Assembly: GCA_028455995.1 (NCBI GenBank)
Contig: JABELC010000001.1
Coordinates: forward strand, 2,282,501 to 2,346,500
Reading direction: 5' to 3'
DNA length: 64,000 nt
Origin: Scleromitrula shiraiana
Lineage: Eukaryota > Ascomycota > Leotiomycetes > Helotiales > Sclerotiniaceae
Below are positions 1 through 11,998 of the stretch, piece after piece (position 1 is the first letter of the stretch; each line of letters opens with the position of its first letter). Position numbers and translations under genes: made by a program. The notes below the pieces were generated by a model. The model made no database searches, was not told the origin of the DNA, and saw only the letters and a program-made list of their open reading frames with translations.

Positions 1-1840
1 TGTGCCTTGGCCAACAAGTGTAGCTTCATCAGCCGTCAAGGGCGGTGGCGGTGGTAGAGTGAATGGACCAAGAGCTACATCTGCCACCTTTTCTACAGGG
101 ACTTTCGGTTCTTCCGGTGGGGCATTGTCTAGTTTGTTTAAAATCTGTTCTGTATCTTCGGCATTATAAAAATCCGGTTCATAGTCATCATCATCCTCTT
201 CTACCTCTACTCCTAACGGAGCTGTAGCAGGGTTTATTTCCTCGGGTTTTGTCTCCGAAAGGGATGTAATTCTTGCCCTAACTCCCTAATCACAAAATTA
301 GTACAGGCGTGTTGAGCATATGAGGACTGAGACTTACGCCAATAGTTTGTTCAATACTATCCGCATCTAGTTTCTGCAGGATCGTGATGCCAATCTTTAC
401 AACAAGATCCTCTGAAAGTAACGCAACGTCAAATCCTTTCAATGCCTCGTCTGTGGTGATAGTGAAAAGCTCTGCAACGCTGTGGCTCCCAGGCGTTAAC
501 GGAGGTATATGCAATCGACTGGAAGCAGCAGAGATAACTTGAGCACCAAGTTTCTGTCTTTTAGCAGTATCAAGACCATCGGTAGGTTCAGGCAGTCCTC
601 TTTTCCTGTTGGCCTCGTCGAATATCTCTGTTTTCGACCGCATCATTCGTTCGACATGTTGCTGAATTCGTCCAGCAAGGGGGTTTTGAGAATCACTACA
701 ACCGTCAGCGGGTGATTAGGAGATGCAGATAGTGGCAGCAAGCATACCGCTTGGTAATATGTATGAGCAGTGATCTAGTGGTCTTTTCCATGGATTTGAC
801 CATAACACGTAATTTGGGGGTCATGGGAGAATTGGCTAGTTTCAATGGGTTGAAGTTTAAGAGGACATTTAGAATTTTATTGGCAATATGGGGACGGGCT
901 CGTATTAGGATAGAAAGGGAATTTAAAGTTGCATCAACCAATACAGCATCGCTAGAATTGTCAGTCACCAAATAGAGAATCGAGAGAATCCACATACCTT
1001 GAGTTTTCTTGAAACACTACCAAGAGTCGATCCAGTAGACCAGATGCTTCTGCTTCAAGATTCCGTGAAAGGAGAATGGTGTGATTTGGAGGAACCATAG
1101 ATAGAGATACTTGTAATGAATCGCAGCGCTGCAAAAGAATCACATTAGTTCTCAAGACTGGCACAAAGCTGATATAGGTTATCCATACCCTAGGATCTGC
1201 ATCTGGACCTGTTGTTTGAACAAGTACGACCCTCTGCGCAAACTTTATGCAGCATATTCTTATACCTGGCTTCGCAGTGTCCCATATTCGAAGTATTCGT
1301 GATTTGATTGCGATCATGCTCTCCCAGGTTGGTGTATCATAAGGATTGTTGATACTATTCAAACATACACGTTAGAGTAATGTTCGTTTCCATTATCCAT
1401 CTGTCCACACAACGCAACCCATTCAGAATGAAGCCCCATTGAATCACTTGTAACATCTTCATACTTCCAAGCATTGGCAGATTAAATAAGAACCAGAATT
1501 GAACCTACATCCAACGAACTACGAGCGGATATATGCTTGCTGCCGTCTGCACAATGCTCTTGACCACGGCACTATCCTCCTGCGGATTTTCGATCATGCT
1601 CTTCAAGATATCAAGAACAATTAAACTCAAAGTTTCCTTTTGGGATGAGGGTATTGTTGGGCTTGAAAATGTCTCTGCTAGAAAGTCTGCACCCCATCTT
1701 CGTAGTTCTACTCTTGCAGAAGGTCCAATAATTGGTAGAATTCCTTGGATGATTTGGGTGTAATAGTTGGCGTCTGACAGTACGAGTTTCCGCGCATCAT
1801 TCAATTGATTTATTTGTTGTTCAACTGTTAAGGTAGCCAT
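1..1840 (-). CDS. PTA1: Symplekin/Pta1-like subunit of the cleavage and polyadenylation factor (3' part missing)
   Basis: The product is a scaffold of the nuclear mRNA 3'-end cleavage and polyadenylation complex. The N-terminus at 1840 begins MATLTVEQQINQLNDARKLV and continues with the HEAT-like symplekin/Pta1 N-terminal domain. Exon 1 is 1840-1509 and exon 2 is 1354-1189, ending DPR and splicing to RCDSLQ. Exon 3 ends near 1010 and carries the family sequence NLEAEASGLLDRLL. Later exons cover about 970-735, 710-330 and 290 to the window edge. All junctions keep frame. After the helical region the chain turns acidic and proline-rich (EEDDDDYEPDF, then a proline run), a known linker type in fungal Pta1. 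The C-terminal symplekin domain lies outside the window, so the gene is cut by the window and not broken. Intron 1 (154 bp) is long for this locus. Confidence 0.88.
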
Positions 1841-2592
1841 GGTGTTTGTCCTACTAGTAGCAGGCAGCTAGCTATGGGGAGAAGGAAAGACTTTCAAGAT
1901 CTACGATGAATGGTATTGTATGAACTGCATGTGAGGAGCTACACAGATTACCCAGTGTGTTGAATTGCTGTTTTTAGAGTGGTGGTTAGAACGAATTCAT
2001 TCTGCGAAGTTGTGTTGAGAGAATCAACAAAATTGATTTGAGTAATTTCTTTGATGTAATGTTGACGCGACTTTCTTTTTGAAGAGATCAATCGTGATGT
2101 AGGAGTGAAGCCCAGCCGTACAATATCCCGAGTACCTAAGCTAAGGTGTTTTTAGCCTTATCGATAAGGATGTTGCCTTAGGCCCGTTCGGATCACTTTT
2201 TGAATTTGTTACTGAAATGAGTTTAGAGTAAAATATTTTGTACAAAGTGGGTAGTTTTTTTTAAAAAAATGTTGTAGTTTTATAAGATGTTGAAATATAT
2301 TATTTTGTAAGATTTTTATACAAATTTTTAAAATTTGTAGATTTATAAATGTAGATTTTATATAGATAATTATCGCGTTTGGTAAACTGCTTATTATTTT
2401 AATAACATTGCCATTTAGAGTAAAAGGTCGTGTTCGGTAAACGTCTATTTAGGTAACATTTGTAGGTCTAAATAGGAAAAAAAAGTGATCCGAACGGGGC
2501 CTTAGAGATTTGAATTATGACGATCAATTTGCTTCTAGAAAGTGCTTCGAGTCTCTCTGAGTAGCAGTTCAACTATCACCAAAAGTTTCAAA
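1841..2592. other. Divergent intergenic region between PTA1 and COA3
   Basis: This 750-bp stretch must hold both promoters because the flanking genes point away from each other. Its right half is occupied by the MITE at 2181-2501. I see no other gene and no convincing TATA box. Confidence 0.7.
2181..2501. mobile_element. Tourist-like MITE (PIF/Harbinger type), 321 bp
   Basis: The ends are inverted repeats of about 23 bp. The left end is GGCCCGTTCGGATCACTTTT; the right end, read on the minus strand, is GGCCCCGTTCGGATCACTTT, differing by one extra C. The trinucleotide TTA flanks both sides (2178-2180 and 2502-2504) and is the expected target duplication. The interior is very AT-rich and non-coding, with subterminal repeats of GTTTGGTAAAC/GTTCGGTAAAC (near 2377 and 2432). 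TTA duplication plus GGCCCGTT-type ends fit PIF/Harbinger-derived non-autonomous elements. No transposase is present. It sits in the shared PTA1/COA3 promoter region. Confidence 0.85.
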
Positions 2593-2966
2593 ATGCCTGT
2601 GTGAGTTCTAGGTTCTTTATTGATCTTATTAACTTGATGAAACTAACAAAGATCTCTTTACAGACACCCAAGATCCTCCTACTACGACAGGCATTATAAA
2701 CAATCCGCAGCCCTCATTCGAGCTCGAAAGCCATACCTTGTCAAAAATGCAATAACTGGAGTTGCCCTCTTCTCATTTGCTATAGGAATCTGTATGTAAA
2801 TTCGGATTTCAGTCCTATAACATGTTACTGATTATGGAATATAGATGCTTTCACCATCAGAGCAATATCGCAAGATGATTTTGAGGATGTCCAAGTTCCT
2901 GATGCGCCGGCACAATCCCCTCGAGCAGGTGCAAGTACAAATACAAATGGTCCTGCAGTGAAATAG
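2593..2966 (+). CDS. COA3: Cytochrome c oxidase assembly factor 3, mitochondrial
   Basis: This is an 85-residue, single-span inner mitochondrial membrane protein that, in yeast, acts with Cox14 on newly made Cox1 during complex IV assembly. Exons are 2593-2600, 2664-2791 and 2845-2966 (8, 128 and 122 nt; total 258). The mature reading is MPVHPRSSYYDRHYKQSAAL, then the family signature RARKPYLVKNAITG, a hydrophobic span (VALFSFAIGIYAF) and TIRAISQDDFEDVQVPDAP. The last two segments are close to invariant in fungal Coa3. The first exon carries only two codons and two bases, so the gene is easily missed. The ATG is the only one that splices in frame to the conserved core. Confidence 0.9.
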
Positions 2967-3413
2967 ATGTAGAATGAATGTTAATTTCAATTCTTATAAT
3001 GTGGGAGAGGATCAGGGAGGCATCATCACAGAGGAGCATTTACAAATATACAAATATATGGTATAACCCGTGGGTGTGCATGTTCAATGGAAGAATATTG
3101 GCGTTTGGTAGGAAAATCATCGGAAATGAATATAAATGAGTTTGTAGCTCTACATTATACAATACAGACTAGCCATGCGCATGCAGCCCACCGCAAAATG
3201 GAATCATAAGTTGCACTCCTGTCTATGCATGGAGATCATCCCATTCCGACCAATGCCTAAAACTCCAAAGTCTCCAAAATGCTTTTGACTAATAATAAAA
3301 CTCCTACCCATATATCCGCCCAGACCATGTATTCGCCACTTTCATAATCATTAACACCTAAATCAAAATTGTCCAATGAATTCCCTTTAAGCACACTCCC
3401 TTCGGATGTAGAA
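2967..3413. other. Convergent intergenic region COA3 / DEP1-like
   Basis: This holds the 3' ends of two converging genes. No ORF, repeat or structured element stands out. Confidence 0.6.
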
Positions 3414-5741
3414 TCAATCATGAGTTAGCGCTGATATCACATCTGGAAGGCCAATTCCCGGCGTTTGGTGGTTCTGGTTATTGGTTGCATGTTGGTGCTG
3501 CTGTTTATGCTCCTCACTAGAAGCATTTGGTTGTGGTAATGGCGGCCTTGTTTGTTTAGGCGATAATGACGGCTGACGACTACCCAGAGGTGATGGTACA
3601 ATAGTATGCGAATGTGAATTAGAGAATGGATTATGCGGTGAAACTCGTCCACCAGGCATCATGTAGCCGTTGGTGTGCTGTAACAAAGAGGTGGGTGTGT
3701 TCGAAAAGGATCCAGAGGTAGGGCCGCCGCCTTGTTGGTGTGAATGACGACGAGGTTGAACCTGTACTTGGGAAAGAGGGCTTGTCGTTCGCGGTGTTTG
3801 TTGTGCTGATGTCTGACGCTGAATCAAATGTGCATGGGAAGGGTGTTGTGGATTTGCCCATGGCGTTTGTTCAATAAATTGCTCCTCAGCAGGTTTAAAT
3901 CGTGATGTTGATCCAGCAGTTCGAAGTGCGGCGAGTTCCTGTAGTGGCATAGTAGCGGGTTGATGTATCTGATGTCTGGTCCGCTGCTAAAGTTCGTCAG
4001 CGTGCCCTTGATACAACAATATCCGTTTGCCTGTACAGGAAACCTAGCCACTATTAAAATAGTTCACTTACTCCCATCCTCTCAAAATCGTCTTCGAGCT
4101 CGGCATCTGATGCTTGAGACATCGGCGGTGCAGCTGGAAAGCCAACATTCTTTGCAATACCGGAGAGTATAGAGACTTCGTTTGCGTATGCGACTTGATT
4201 CTGGACTTGTTGTGATTTTCGGGCAGGATAGTTCAAAGTGTACTCTGGAACACCACTAGGATGAGTTCGCCTCTCGTGCTGTATCTCATACCACTGTTTG
4301 CCCAGTTGCTCCATTTTCGTTTCTCGGATTTCTCTGGCATCTTGTCGATACTGCACGAGGATTTGACTTCTCCTTGCAACAGCAGACCTTTTAAGGGTCT
4401 GCAGTTCATACTCTCGCGTTCTTTCGGCAATTCGGACTCTCTCGTTATATCGCGCGTCTAAGGTAGCCTTCATGACTAGGTATGTAGGATGGGTCGGTTC
4501 GCTTTGTTTTAACATTGCCTCCTCTCTATTCAACTGCTCCATGCGCTCATCGAAAAGTCTGTTCTCACATAAGTTGGCGTCCAGTAACGATGAGTAGACT
4601 CTTACCTGTCCCTGAAAACTGTAAAATTCTTTTCGATACCGCTCAATTGGTCCAGTGCATTCATTTTCCTCTCCACTACAGAGATATTAATATGACTCTT
4701 TGTATCCTCACAATGTGCGAAGTATTGTATGAACTCACATTCCTCTTCATTCTTTAAAGCGAGCTCAGCTTCTTCATCGTCGGCCTCATTGTCGCCAATC
4801 TCCTCTTCGCCCCCGTTCCTTGTATCCTCTTCGCCATTGACTAAAGAACCATTCCGCAAGACCTCTAGGTCATCTTCAGTATGTACGCCATTCTCTATCG
4901 GCTTCTTCTTTTTTCTTCCTCGTTTCTTGGGCGAAGCAGGTACATCAGCAAGCTCAGTATTCTCTTCATCGGCAACAACCTCCTCTGCAACGTCTAGCAA
5001 GGTTTCATCTAATGCATCCTCCCCGTCGTCACCAGATATAGTACCACTAATGGGATTCGATGGATTTGTTTCATCTGCATGATCCTCGTCGTCAATCGCG
5101 TATTCATCGCCAGGATTTATTATAGAACCAGTGCGCTTGGGCAAAGGCTCGCCGAGATCATTATCGAGCCCACTGCCAGCCATAATTGATCGTTTGCGCT
5201 TTCTCGAATCAATCTCGCTAGTTGATAGGGTTCGTTTCCCTTCGCCAGATGAATCGTCTAAGGAAGTCGCGGCTGTTGTCGCTGGCTCCTGATCGGCATT
5301 ATCATGGGAGGAGCTTTTGGGACTGTCGTTGGGGGCAGAAATATCGTCATCAGACATCGCATCTCCATCTGCATCGTCTTCATCATCCTCTGGCTCATTT
5401 ATCATTATTTGTTTATGTAGTTTGCTCGGGTTCCGCTCATAGGTTTCGCTTCTATTGTGTGAATTGAGAATCACATCTTTTTGTACTCGTAACTTGTGTG
5501 GAGATTCCTCTAAGCGTTCTGTTTCTGCTTCAGAATCATTATCGTCGGAAGGATTGCTGAGCTCATCTGAAATTTCGGCGTCGTCTTCAGGTTCTGGTTC
5601 GCCATCTTTGTCTTCAATTTCGCTCAAACTGCTGGAACGATCCTCCTCCTCAAGTTCAACATCACTCAAATCATCATCGTCGTCCAGAGGATTTTCGTCG
5701 TGTAAGCCGACCGTGTTTTGAGCTTGTAGTTCGCCACTCAT
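3414..5741 (-). CDS. DEP1: Sds3/Dep1-like subunit of the Rpd3L histone deacetylase complex
   Basis: Predicted chromatin co-repressor subunit of the large Rpd3/Sin3 deacetylase. Exons on the minus strand are 5741-4739, 4675-4606, 4558-4072 and 3983-3414 (2130 nt, 709 aa). Residues 1-330 are a strongly acidic, Ser-rich region with basic patches such as KKRGRKKKK. The Sds3-like domain follows, spanning three exons: ALKNEEELERKMNALDQLSG, then EKNFTVFRDRLFDERMEQLN, then a coiled coil (ARYNERVRIAERTREYELQT). The C-terminus is a low-complexity tail rich in Gln, Pro, Ser and His. Acidic N-terminus plus one Sds3-like domain resembles yeast Dep1 more than Sds3; choosing between the two paralogues needs a phylogeny. 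It is divergent from NOP12 with a 261-bp shared promoter. Confidence 0.8.
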
Positions 5742-6002
5742 CTTGAGTATTTACTCAATATTTCTTAAAATTGTTGTGGTATTCCATGGGCACTATCTTT
5801 TGGGCGCATTCATGAAGCCGAGCTTAACAAGTCAGTCTTGATCCTGTGAGGGTTTTCGGAATAATGTTTGTCCGAAGGTGGATCAGCATTGGCAATATCC
5901 TTGTAATATTTTTTTATTTTGCTATCGCAGATAAAGAGTTCTCGGCCAGAGGAAAGTGAGATTTTTCAGTATTCTATCAAAGCAAGCAAAACCTCTTTCA
6001 CA

Positions 6003-7916
6003 ATGGGCAAAAGAAATTCTCTGGCAAACGCCAATACGGGAGACGAGAAGAAAGCCAGCGAGAATCATAGCACATTATTTTCTGTGAAAGACAAGGCTGT
6101 GGATCCTACCTTAGCCTTACTTTTTGCATCAAGTGTATGTTCAATATCCGTTGCATAACTACAATTTTTGATCAATTGAACTAACCGTTATTGTAGTCCG
6201 GTCCAGTTCAAGCTCCCTCAAAATCTAGATACGAACAAGCACCCCCTGTTCGCAGTAATGCTTTACCAAGTGACGAAGCGGACTCGGATGATTCCGAAGC
6301 AGCCGAGGACCTTGAGTCTGGGGATGATGAAGAGGAATTGAGTAGCATTGATGGGGATATTGAAGATGCCGAAATGTCAGGTCTTTCGGAAGATGATGAG
6401 GATTCTGAAGAGGTTCCGGAATTGGACAAATTTATCGAGGCTGCAACTCAAAAACCGGAACGCAAACGCAAAAGGAAGGCGGAGGATACAGATGTCGAAG
6501 GAAAATACCTACAAAAATTGGCTAGAGAAGAAGAGAAAGAAGAAGAGGAACGCCAAGCTGAAAGACGATTAAAACGCCAACGGTTAATAGGAGAGAAAGA
6601 TTCTAATGTTGAAGAGAATGAAGATTCCGATGCGGTAATGGAAGATGCAGGATCAGATGATGCCGAAACCGAGGACGATGCAGACCGTGACTCTGACTCC
6701 GACGATGGCGAAAGAAAAGCACCATCTGATGTTCCCCTGCATGAATCCCTCATGCCGGACAAAGATTCTCAAGAGCTCGAGAAGGCTTCTCGCACAGTTT
6801 TCCTTGCAAACGTTGCAAGTTCTGCTATAACATCTAAGGCGGACAAGAAAACCCTCATGAACCATCTATCATCATTCATTACCAATCTACCTCCACCCAC
6901 ATCTGGCAAACCACCTCACAAACTCGAGTCAATTCGATTTCGCTCCACTGCCTACGCCACTGGTGCTCTACCAAAGAGAGCTGCTTTTGCCAAGAAGGAT
7001 CTCATGACCGCTACCACCAAAAGTACGAATGCGTATGTTGTGTACTCCACTCCATATGTAGCTAGGGAAGCTATCAAGAAGCTCAACGGAACGGTGGTAT
7101 TAGATAGGCATCTTCGCGCAGATAGCGTAGCCCATCCTGCTCAAACCGATCACCGTCGTTGTGTTTTCGTCGGAAATTTGGGCTTTGTAGATGATGAATC
7201 TATGTTAGAACAAGACGGTGAAAATAGCCGTAAACGTTCCAAAATTCCTTCAGATGTTGAAGAGGGTCTATGGAGACAATTTGGAAAGGCTGGAGAAGTA
7301 GAAAGTGTACGCGTACCCCGTGACGAGAAAACGCGGGTTAGCAAAGGATTTGCTTATGTTCAATTTAAGGTCAGCCCTCACGTCTCTTACGACACATATA
7401 GCTTTATTAACACATTGTCTATAGGATGCCAATAGCGTAGAAGCTGCCCTCCTCTTCAATGAGAAGAAGTTTCCTCCAATGTTGCCTCGCGTCCTCCGTG
7501 TTTCTCGTTGCAAATCACAACATAAACAGGTTTCTTCACGCCCTACTGCACGTCAACCAAAATCGACCAAAACCTCAAAAATCTATAATCCAAAAGCTGA
7601 TCCAAATCAATCTTCCCTTCAGGGAAGAGCTAGCAAGTTGTTGGGCAAAACTGGTGGTGCTAGGTTCAAGAAAACAGGGGCCAACGATACTGAGATTGGA
7701 ACCAGAGATAGAAAAACTAGTGGAGAAAAGAAAGAAGGAATGGCTGGTATCAAGGCTCCAGAGAGCTTTGTGTTTGAAGGATACAGAGCTTCTTCCAGTA
7801 AAGGCAAACCAAAGGATTTGAAGTTGGGAGGAGGTGGTGGTGGAAAGAAGAAGGGAAAGCCTAGAACAAGATCCGCAAATAGAGGTGCTGAGTGGAAGAA
7901 ACGAGGCTCGAAGTAA
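6003..7916 (+). CDS. NOP12: Nucleolar RRM protein Nop12 (pre-25S rRNA processing)
   Basis: Predicted nucleolar RNA-binding protein needed for 60S subunit maturation. Exons are 6003-6134, 6197-7369 and 7425-7916 (598 aa). The N-terminus is followed by a long acidic stretch and a Lys/Arg-rich coiled segment (about residues 150-200). RRM1 starts near RTVFLANVASSAITSKADKK and includes the typical Nop12 sequence IRFRSTAYATGALPKRAAF. RRM2 starts CVFVGNLGFVDDESMLEQ, contains an insertion, and ends KGFAYVQFKDANSVEAALLF across the second intron. The tail is rich in Lys, Arg and Gly. The start ATG lies just downstream of a short leader; an in-frame stop precedes it. Confidence 0.9.
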
Positions 7917-8236
7917 GCTTGATGATGAGATGTTTGCTGTAGACTTATTAGGAAGGGTCCATAATTGTTCAGAGAGTTGTAATTAAGAACCGAAATACTA
8001 CATAGATCAATGAATCGATTGAAGATTCTACTACAGTAGCTACCAAGTAATAATAACGCATGTGAAAGCAAGTATGCTAAAGTCATCCCATCCCCAATAC
8101 ACAACGACCTCTGAAAGAAAAAACTGTGGGGCATTCACACGTGATACTATTCCATTTTCATCTCGAATTTTACAATATTGATGTGAAACTTGCCATCCAC
8201 CCACATCCTCCATAAGCATTAAATTTACATACGAAA
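7917..8236. promoter_or_regulatory. NOP12 terminator / HPM1 promoter spacer
   Basis: A 320-bp tandem spacer. Nothing specific is recognisable beyond AT-rich DNA just before the HPM1 ATG. Confidence 0.5.
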
Positions 8237-9411
8237 ATGTCAGGATTCAGCTTCTCATTCTCAGGCGAGGACATAGAAATCGACGAACAATCAACATCAG
8301 AAACCCTCCCAACACCCAGCAATCACGCAGCAGAAACCGGGACCCTTGGACCCCGAAAAACTAGCGGCGCATTCCCAGTAGCGGGACAACCGCTTTTACC
8401 TCCAACATATCATGCGTTGGAAGATTTGCTGAAGACTTTACCGTCTAAGATTGCGTATTCTACGTTGAGGATAAAGTTGGATGATGGGACGGAGATTGGA
8501 ATTCCGAGAAGGGAGTTGTGGGATGTCAGGGTTCAGTTGATGGCGGAGGATGAGGGGAATGGAGAGGGAGAGGGATTGATGGGGTTGGGTAAGGATGATG
8601 TGAAGACGGGGGTTTATGAGGGGGGCTTTAAAAGTTGGGAGAGCTCGGTGGATTTGGTTAAGGTTATTGGTGGGAGGAGGACGGGTGGGGGTGGGAATGG
8701 GGAGGGTAGGAGGAGAGTTTTAGAGGTATGTTGGTTATTGAGTGGATGGATGTGATACGGAGTGAAGATCTTATGAAGATTTTGCAATGCAGGAAAATAC
8801 TAATGTTACCATAGCTCGGCTGCGGAACCGCACTACCATCTCTTGCAGTTCTACAATGGTTCCTCCAAAGTTCAGAATCATCTACTTCGGGACTGAATCT
8901 AGGACTTGCAGATTACAATCCTACGGTTCTACAACTTGTCACATTACCCAATGTTCTTCTATCTTGGGCACGGGTTACACGCTCTGAATCCTGGGAAGAG
9001 GAAGGTGAGCTCGATATCGATGATGCAGTCATCACCGAATTCGTTTCTTCGTTAAAATCTCGTAATATCGAGTTATCTTTCTTTTCAGGAGCTTGGTCGC
9101 CAGAATTTGTATCTCTTATCACTGAAAAGTCAAATTCGTCATGCGAGAACACAATGATCATTGGTGCAGAGACCATTTATTCTCCAGCTGCTTTACAGGC
9201 GTTTGCCGAGACCTTGATGGCTTTACTTGAATTGAGCACAGGTAGTAACAAGACGGCATTGATAGGAGCTAAGAAGGTGTATTTTGGAGTTGGTGGTTCC
9301 ATTGAAGATTTCGTTGAGGTTGTCATTGCGAAAGGAGCACTGGTGGAGCAAATTAGAGAGGAATCAGATGGAGTTAGAAGAGCTGTAGTAGAGGTCAGGA
9401 AAGCAGGATGA
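8237..9411 (+). CDS. HPM1: Protein-histidine N-methyltransferase, Hpm1/METTL18 family
   Basis: A seven-beta-strand SAM-dependent methyltransferase; the yeast member methylates a histidine of ribosomal protein L3. Exons are 8237-8725 and 8815-9411 (361 aa). The N-terminus MSGFSFSFSG matches the usual F-rich start of this family. Substrate/SAM signatures are VYEGGFKSWESSVDLVKVI, then motif I split by the intron as VLE|LGCGTALPSL, then ADYNPTVLQLVTLPN, FFSGAWSPEF and the C-terminal GAKKVYFGVGGSIEDF. The reading frame is open to the stop with all motifs present. It follows NOP12 in the same direction by 320 bp, and both act in ribosome biology, which may be coincidence. Confidence 0.92.
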
Positions 9412-10192
9412 GCATTATTTTTATGTTTATGATATTTCAAGCGACAGATATGAGCAACCTTCATTAAAGAATAGCTAGGGAAAGTTGTGGAGGGAGTGGG
9501 GTTTTACAAGAGAGTAGTAATTCTACGCCAGGTAGCTCACAAGTAGTCCCAGGAACCACAAGAGCCTATCACCGAAAGAGATCTACATATATTTTGTAAT
9601 CTAAAAGCAAATGCGTTGCATGCGAGAATTCAATATGCTAGTGTGGCTGTTCTGAGGAAGCTGACAATTTAGTATTTACCCCACTCCAAGCTAACGAAGG
9701 TTTTAGATAGCTCCTACCTAGCTCCAAGCCTTCGCTACCACGATACCTGAGCACATATAGAAAGAGGTAAGTACGTACGTTGCCGTTCCCCCGACACAGG
9801 AAATACGAAGGTGGGCGATTCTTCCATTAAAAATGAAGCGTGTGATCGATGTTAATCTTGCTCTGAACTTTGCAGAGTAGCACTGTACACAGGTACCACC
9901 AAGATGTAGTACAGGAAAGGTATTGATGGCGGGGTAACCCCTCAGTTGTAACTACCTCACTATATAAACCTTTTGTTTAAATTTAAATTTTACTTCGAGA
10001 TTGCTTTATCTTTATATTGCTCTTAAGTTTTAAGAAGATTTGAACTCAAGTGGTTTCAATTTTTCTCTAGTATCAGAGAGTAAACTTTTCTCATCTCATA
10101 CGATTCTTCAGTCTGGCTCATCATTAACTAAACCTTGACTCCCATTGAAACTTGACTATCACTCAGATAGTCGATCTAAATTATTACTCACA
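9412..10192. promoter_or_regulatory. Spacer upstream of the alpha/beta hydrolase gene
   Basis: A 780-bp non-coding stretch. A TATATAA-type box lies at 9962-9967 (CTATATAAACC), about 230 bp before the ATG at 10193, followed by a pyrimidine-rich leader. No gene is visible. Confidence 0.45.
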
Positions 10193-11539
10193 ATGTCAGC
10201 ACCATCTACAGAAGGGTATGCACCCGAATGGCTCCAGGTAACTCCTACATTTTCCTCTCCTCTCCCCTGTTGTCTCACCTCCCTCCTCACACCCAAATTC
10301 CCTCCACCCAAAATTCCCATCCATCTAACCCCCCATCAAGCTCGAAGCCGCTCTCGGCACGCGTCCCCTCCTCTCCGGCGACGCCTCCTCAATCCTCGCC
10401 CAATTCACCAACCTACTCACCCTCCTAGCATCTCAACTCCCACCCCCAGACCCCAGCATAACCACCACCAACGAAACCATCTTCACAAAAACCGACCGCT
10501 ACCCCCTCCCCATCCGAATCTACAAACCCGCGAACGCACCACCCGGCCCCCTCCCACTCGGCGTCTATTTCCACGGCGGAGGCTACGTGGTGGGAAATTT
10601 GGATAGCGAGGATGTGTGGTGTAGGTATATTGCGAAGAATAGTCCTTGTGTGATTGTTTCTGTGGATTATAGGTTGGGGCCACAGTGGAAGTTGCCTGTT
10701 ATGTTGGAGGATTGTGTGGCGGGCTTTGAGTGGGTATGTATCTTTTTGTTTGAATCTTTTACATATCTCTTGCGGTTGAGATGTAAGAGTACTAATTTGA
10801 TAATATGTGACAGGCGTATGAAAATGCAGAGTCACTCGGATCATCACAATCAAGCGTCTTCACCATCGGTTGTTCCGCAGGCGGAGGACTCGCTTGTAAG
10901 TATTCCAGTCAAAGGCTCCAAACTCCTACCTACACATCCAACTAACGCCATCTCTCCACCCCGCAGTGACAGTAGCCCACACCCTCATCTCCACCTCCCG
11001 CCGCGAGCAAATCCGCGGCATCGTCGCCATCGTCCCCGTAACCGCCCATCCCAGCACTCTCCCGCCGGCCTACAAACCCCACTACACAGCTTACATTGAA
11101 AATGGCCACGATGTACCCATCATCGATGCCGATACCATGGATACGTTTTTCCGAACCGTGGAGGCGGATTTTACTGATCCCGCTACGTGTATGCTTATAC
11201 TTCCTCACTTCCCTTCTTATCTTTTTTATCCTCTTTCCTTGCGTTCAAACCTTCACCCATACACTTCATATGAAATACAAACACTAACCAATCCACTCAG
11301 TCGTAACACTCTCACCCCACCTCTCCTCATTCCCACCCACATACATAAGTACGTGTGGAAAAGATCCCTTGCGAGATGACGGCAAAGTCTTAGAAATTAT
11401 GTTGAAAGAAAAGGGAGTACCGACCAAGAGTGATTATTATGAGGGTGTACCACATTATTTTTGGTTGTTCCCGGGTATTCATAGGGGAGAGGAATTTTTG
11501 GCTAATGTTTGTGAGGGGGTGAGATTTGTTTTGTCTTGA
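10193..11539 (+). CDS. Alpha/beta hydrolase of the hormone-sensitive-lipase (HSL) type, probable esterase
   Basis: Five exons: 10193-10237, 10341-10733, 10814-10895, 10967-11188 and 11301-11539 (326 aa). The oxyanion-hole motif is VYFHGGGYVVGN, followed by the family sequence VSVDYRLGP. The nucleophile elbow reads GCSAGGG across exon 3, with the catalytic Ser inside G-x-S-x-G; most HSL enzymes have Asp where this protein has Cys. The acid residue probably lies in STCGKDPLRDDG and the catalytic His in EGVPHYFW. There is no signal peptide, so it is probably cytosolic. Substrate cannot be told from the sequence; small esters or carboxylates are typical. It is convergent with the cystathionine gamma-lyase gene. 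Codon use in exon 2 is C-rich compared with neighbours. Confidence 0.85.
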
Positions 11540-11998
11540 TGGGATGGGATGGTATGGAATGGGATTGGATTGGATTGGATTGGAATGAATTGGCTTATGA
11601 GATGAATGTCGAAATGGAGTTCATTGGACTATGTTTTTGTGTATGCATGCATATTTAAGTTTTTGAGCTCGTAAGAAGACGGCTGAATTGCGCAATCAGG
11701 AGGGTTTATTCATACGTAATCGATCTGCAGCAACGTGGTAATGCGTGCATTAAGTGATGGAATTTTTTTTATCTATTCTGAGATGAAAAGCAAAAAGTAA
11801 TAATGCTGTGAAGACAAACCCAGGAGGTCTATTTTGTGACCTCGACTCTAATGCAATTTCATGACCCCTAACAACCTTGGAAACAGAGAGAGAAAAGAGA
11901 GGTATCCGAAAAATACGAAATGAATGAACAAAAGCAAATCAATGAAACCCAGATCAAAACGCTGTAAAACATAACCCAAATCTTGTCAATGATAATCA
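11540..11998. other. Convergent intergenic region with GGATT repeats
   Basis: Contains the 3' ends of the hydrolase and cystathionine gamma-lyase genes. A short degenerate GGATT/GGAAT tract lies at about 11538-11591. No gene is seen. Confidence 0.55.

Noticed and set aside
4729..5721. Plus-strand Ser-rich ORFs opposite the DEP1-like gene
   Set aside because: They are complements of the acidic Asp/Glu codons of the Sds3-like protein and carry no domain.
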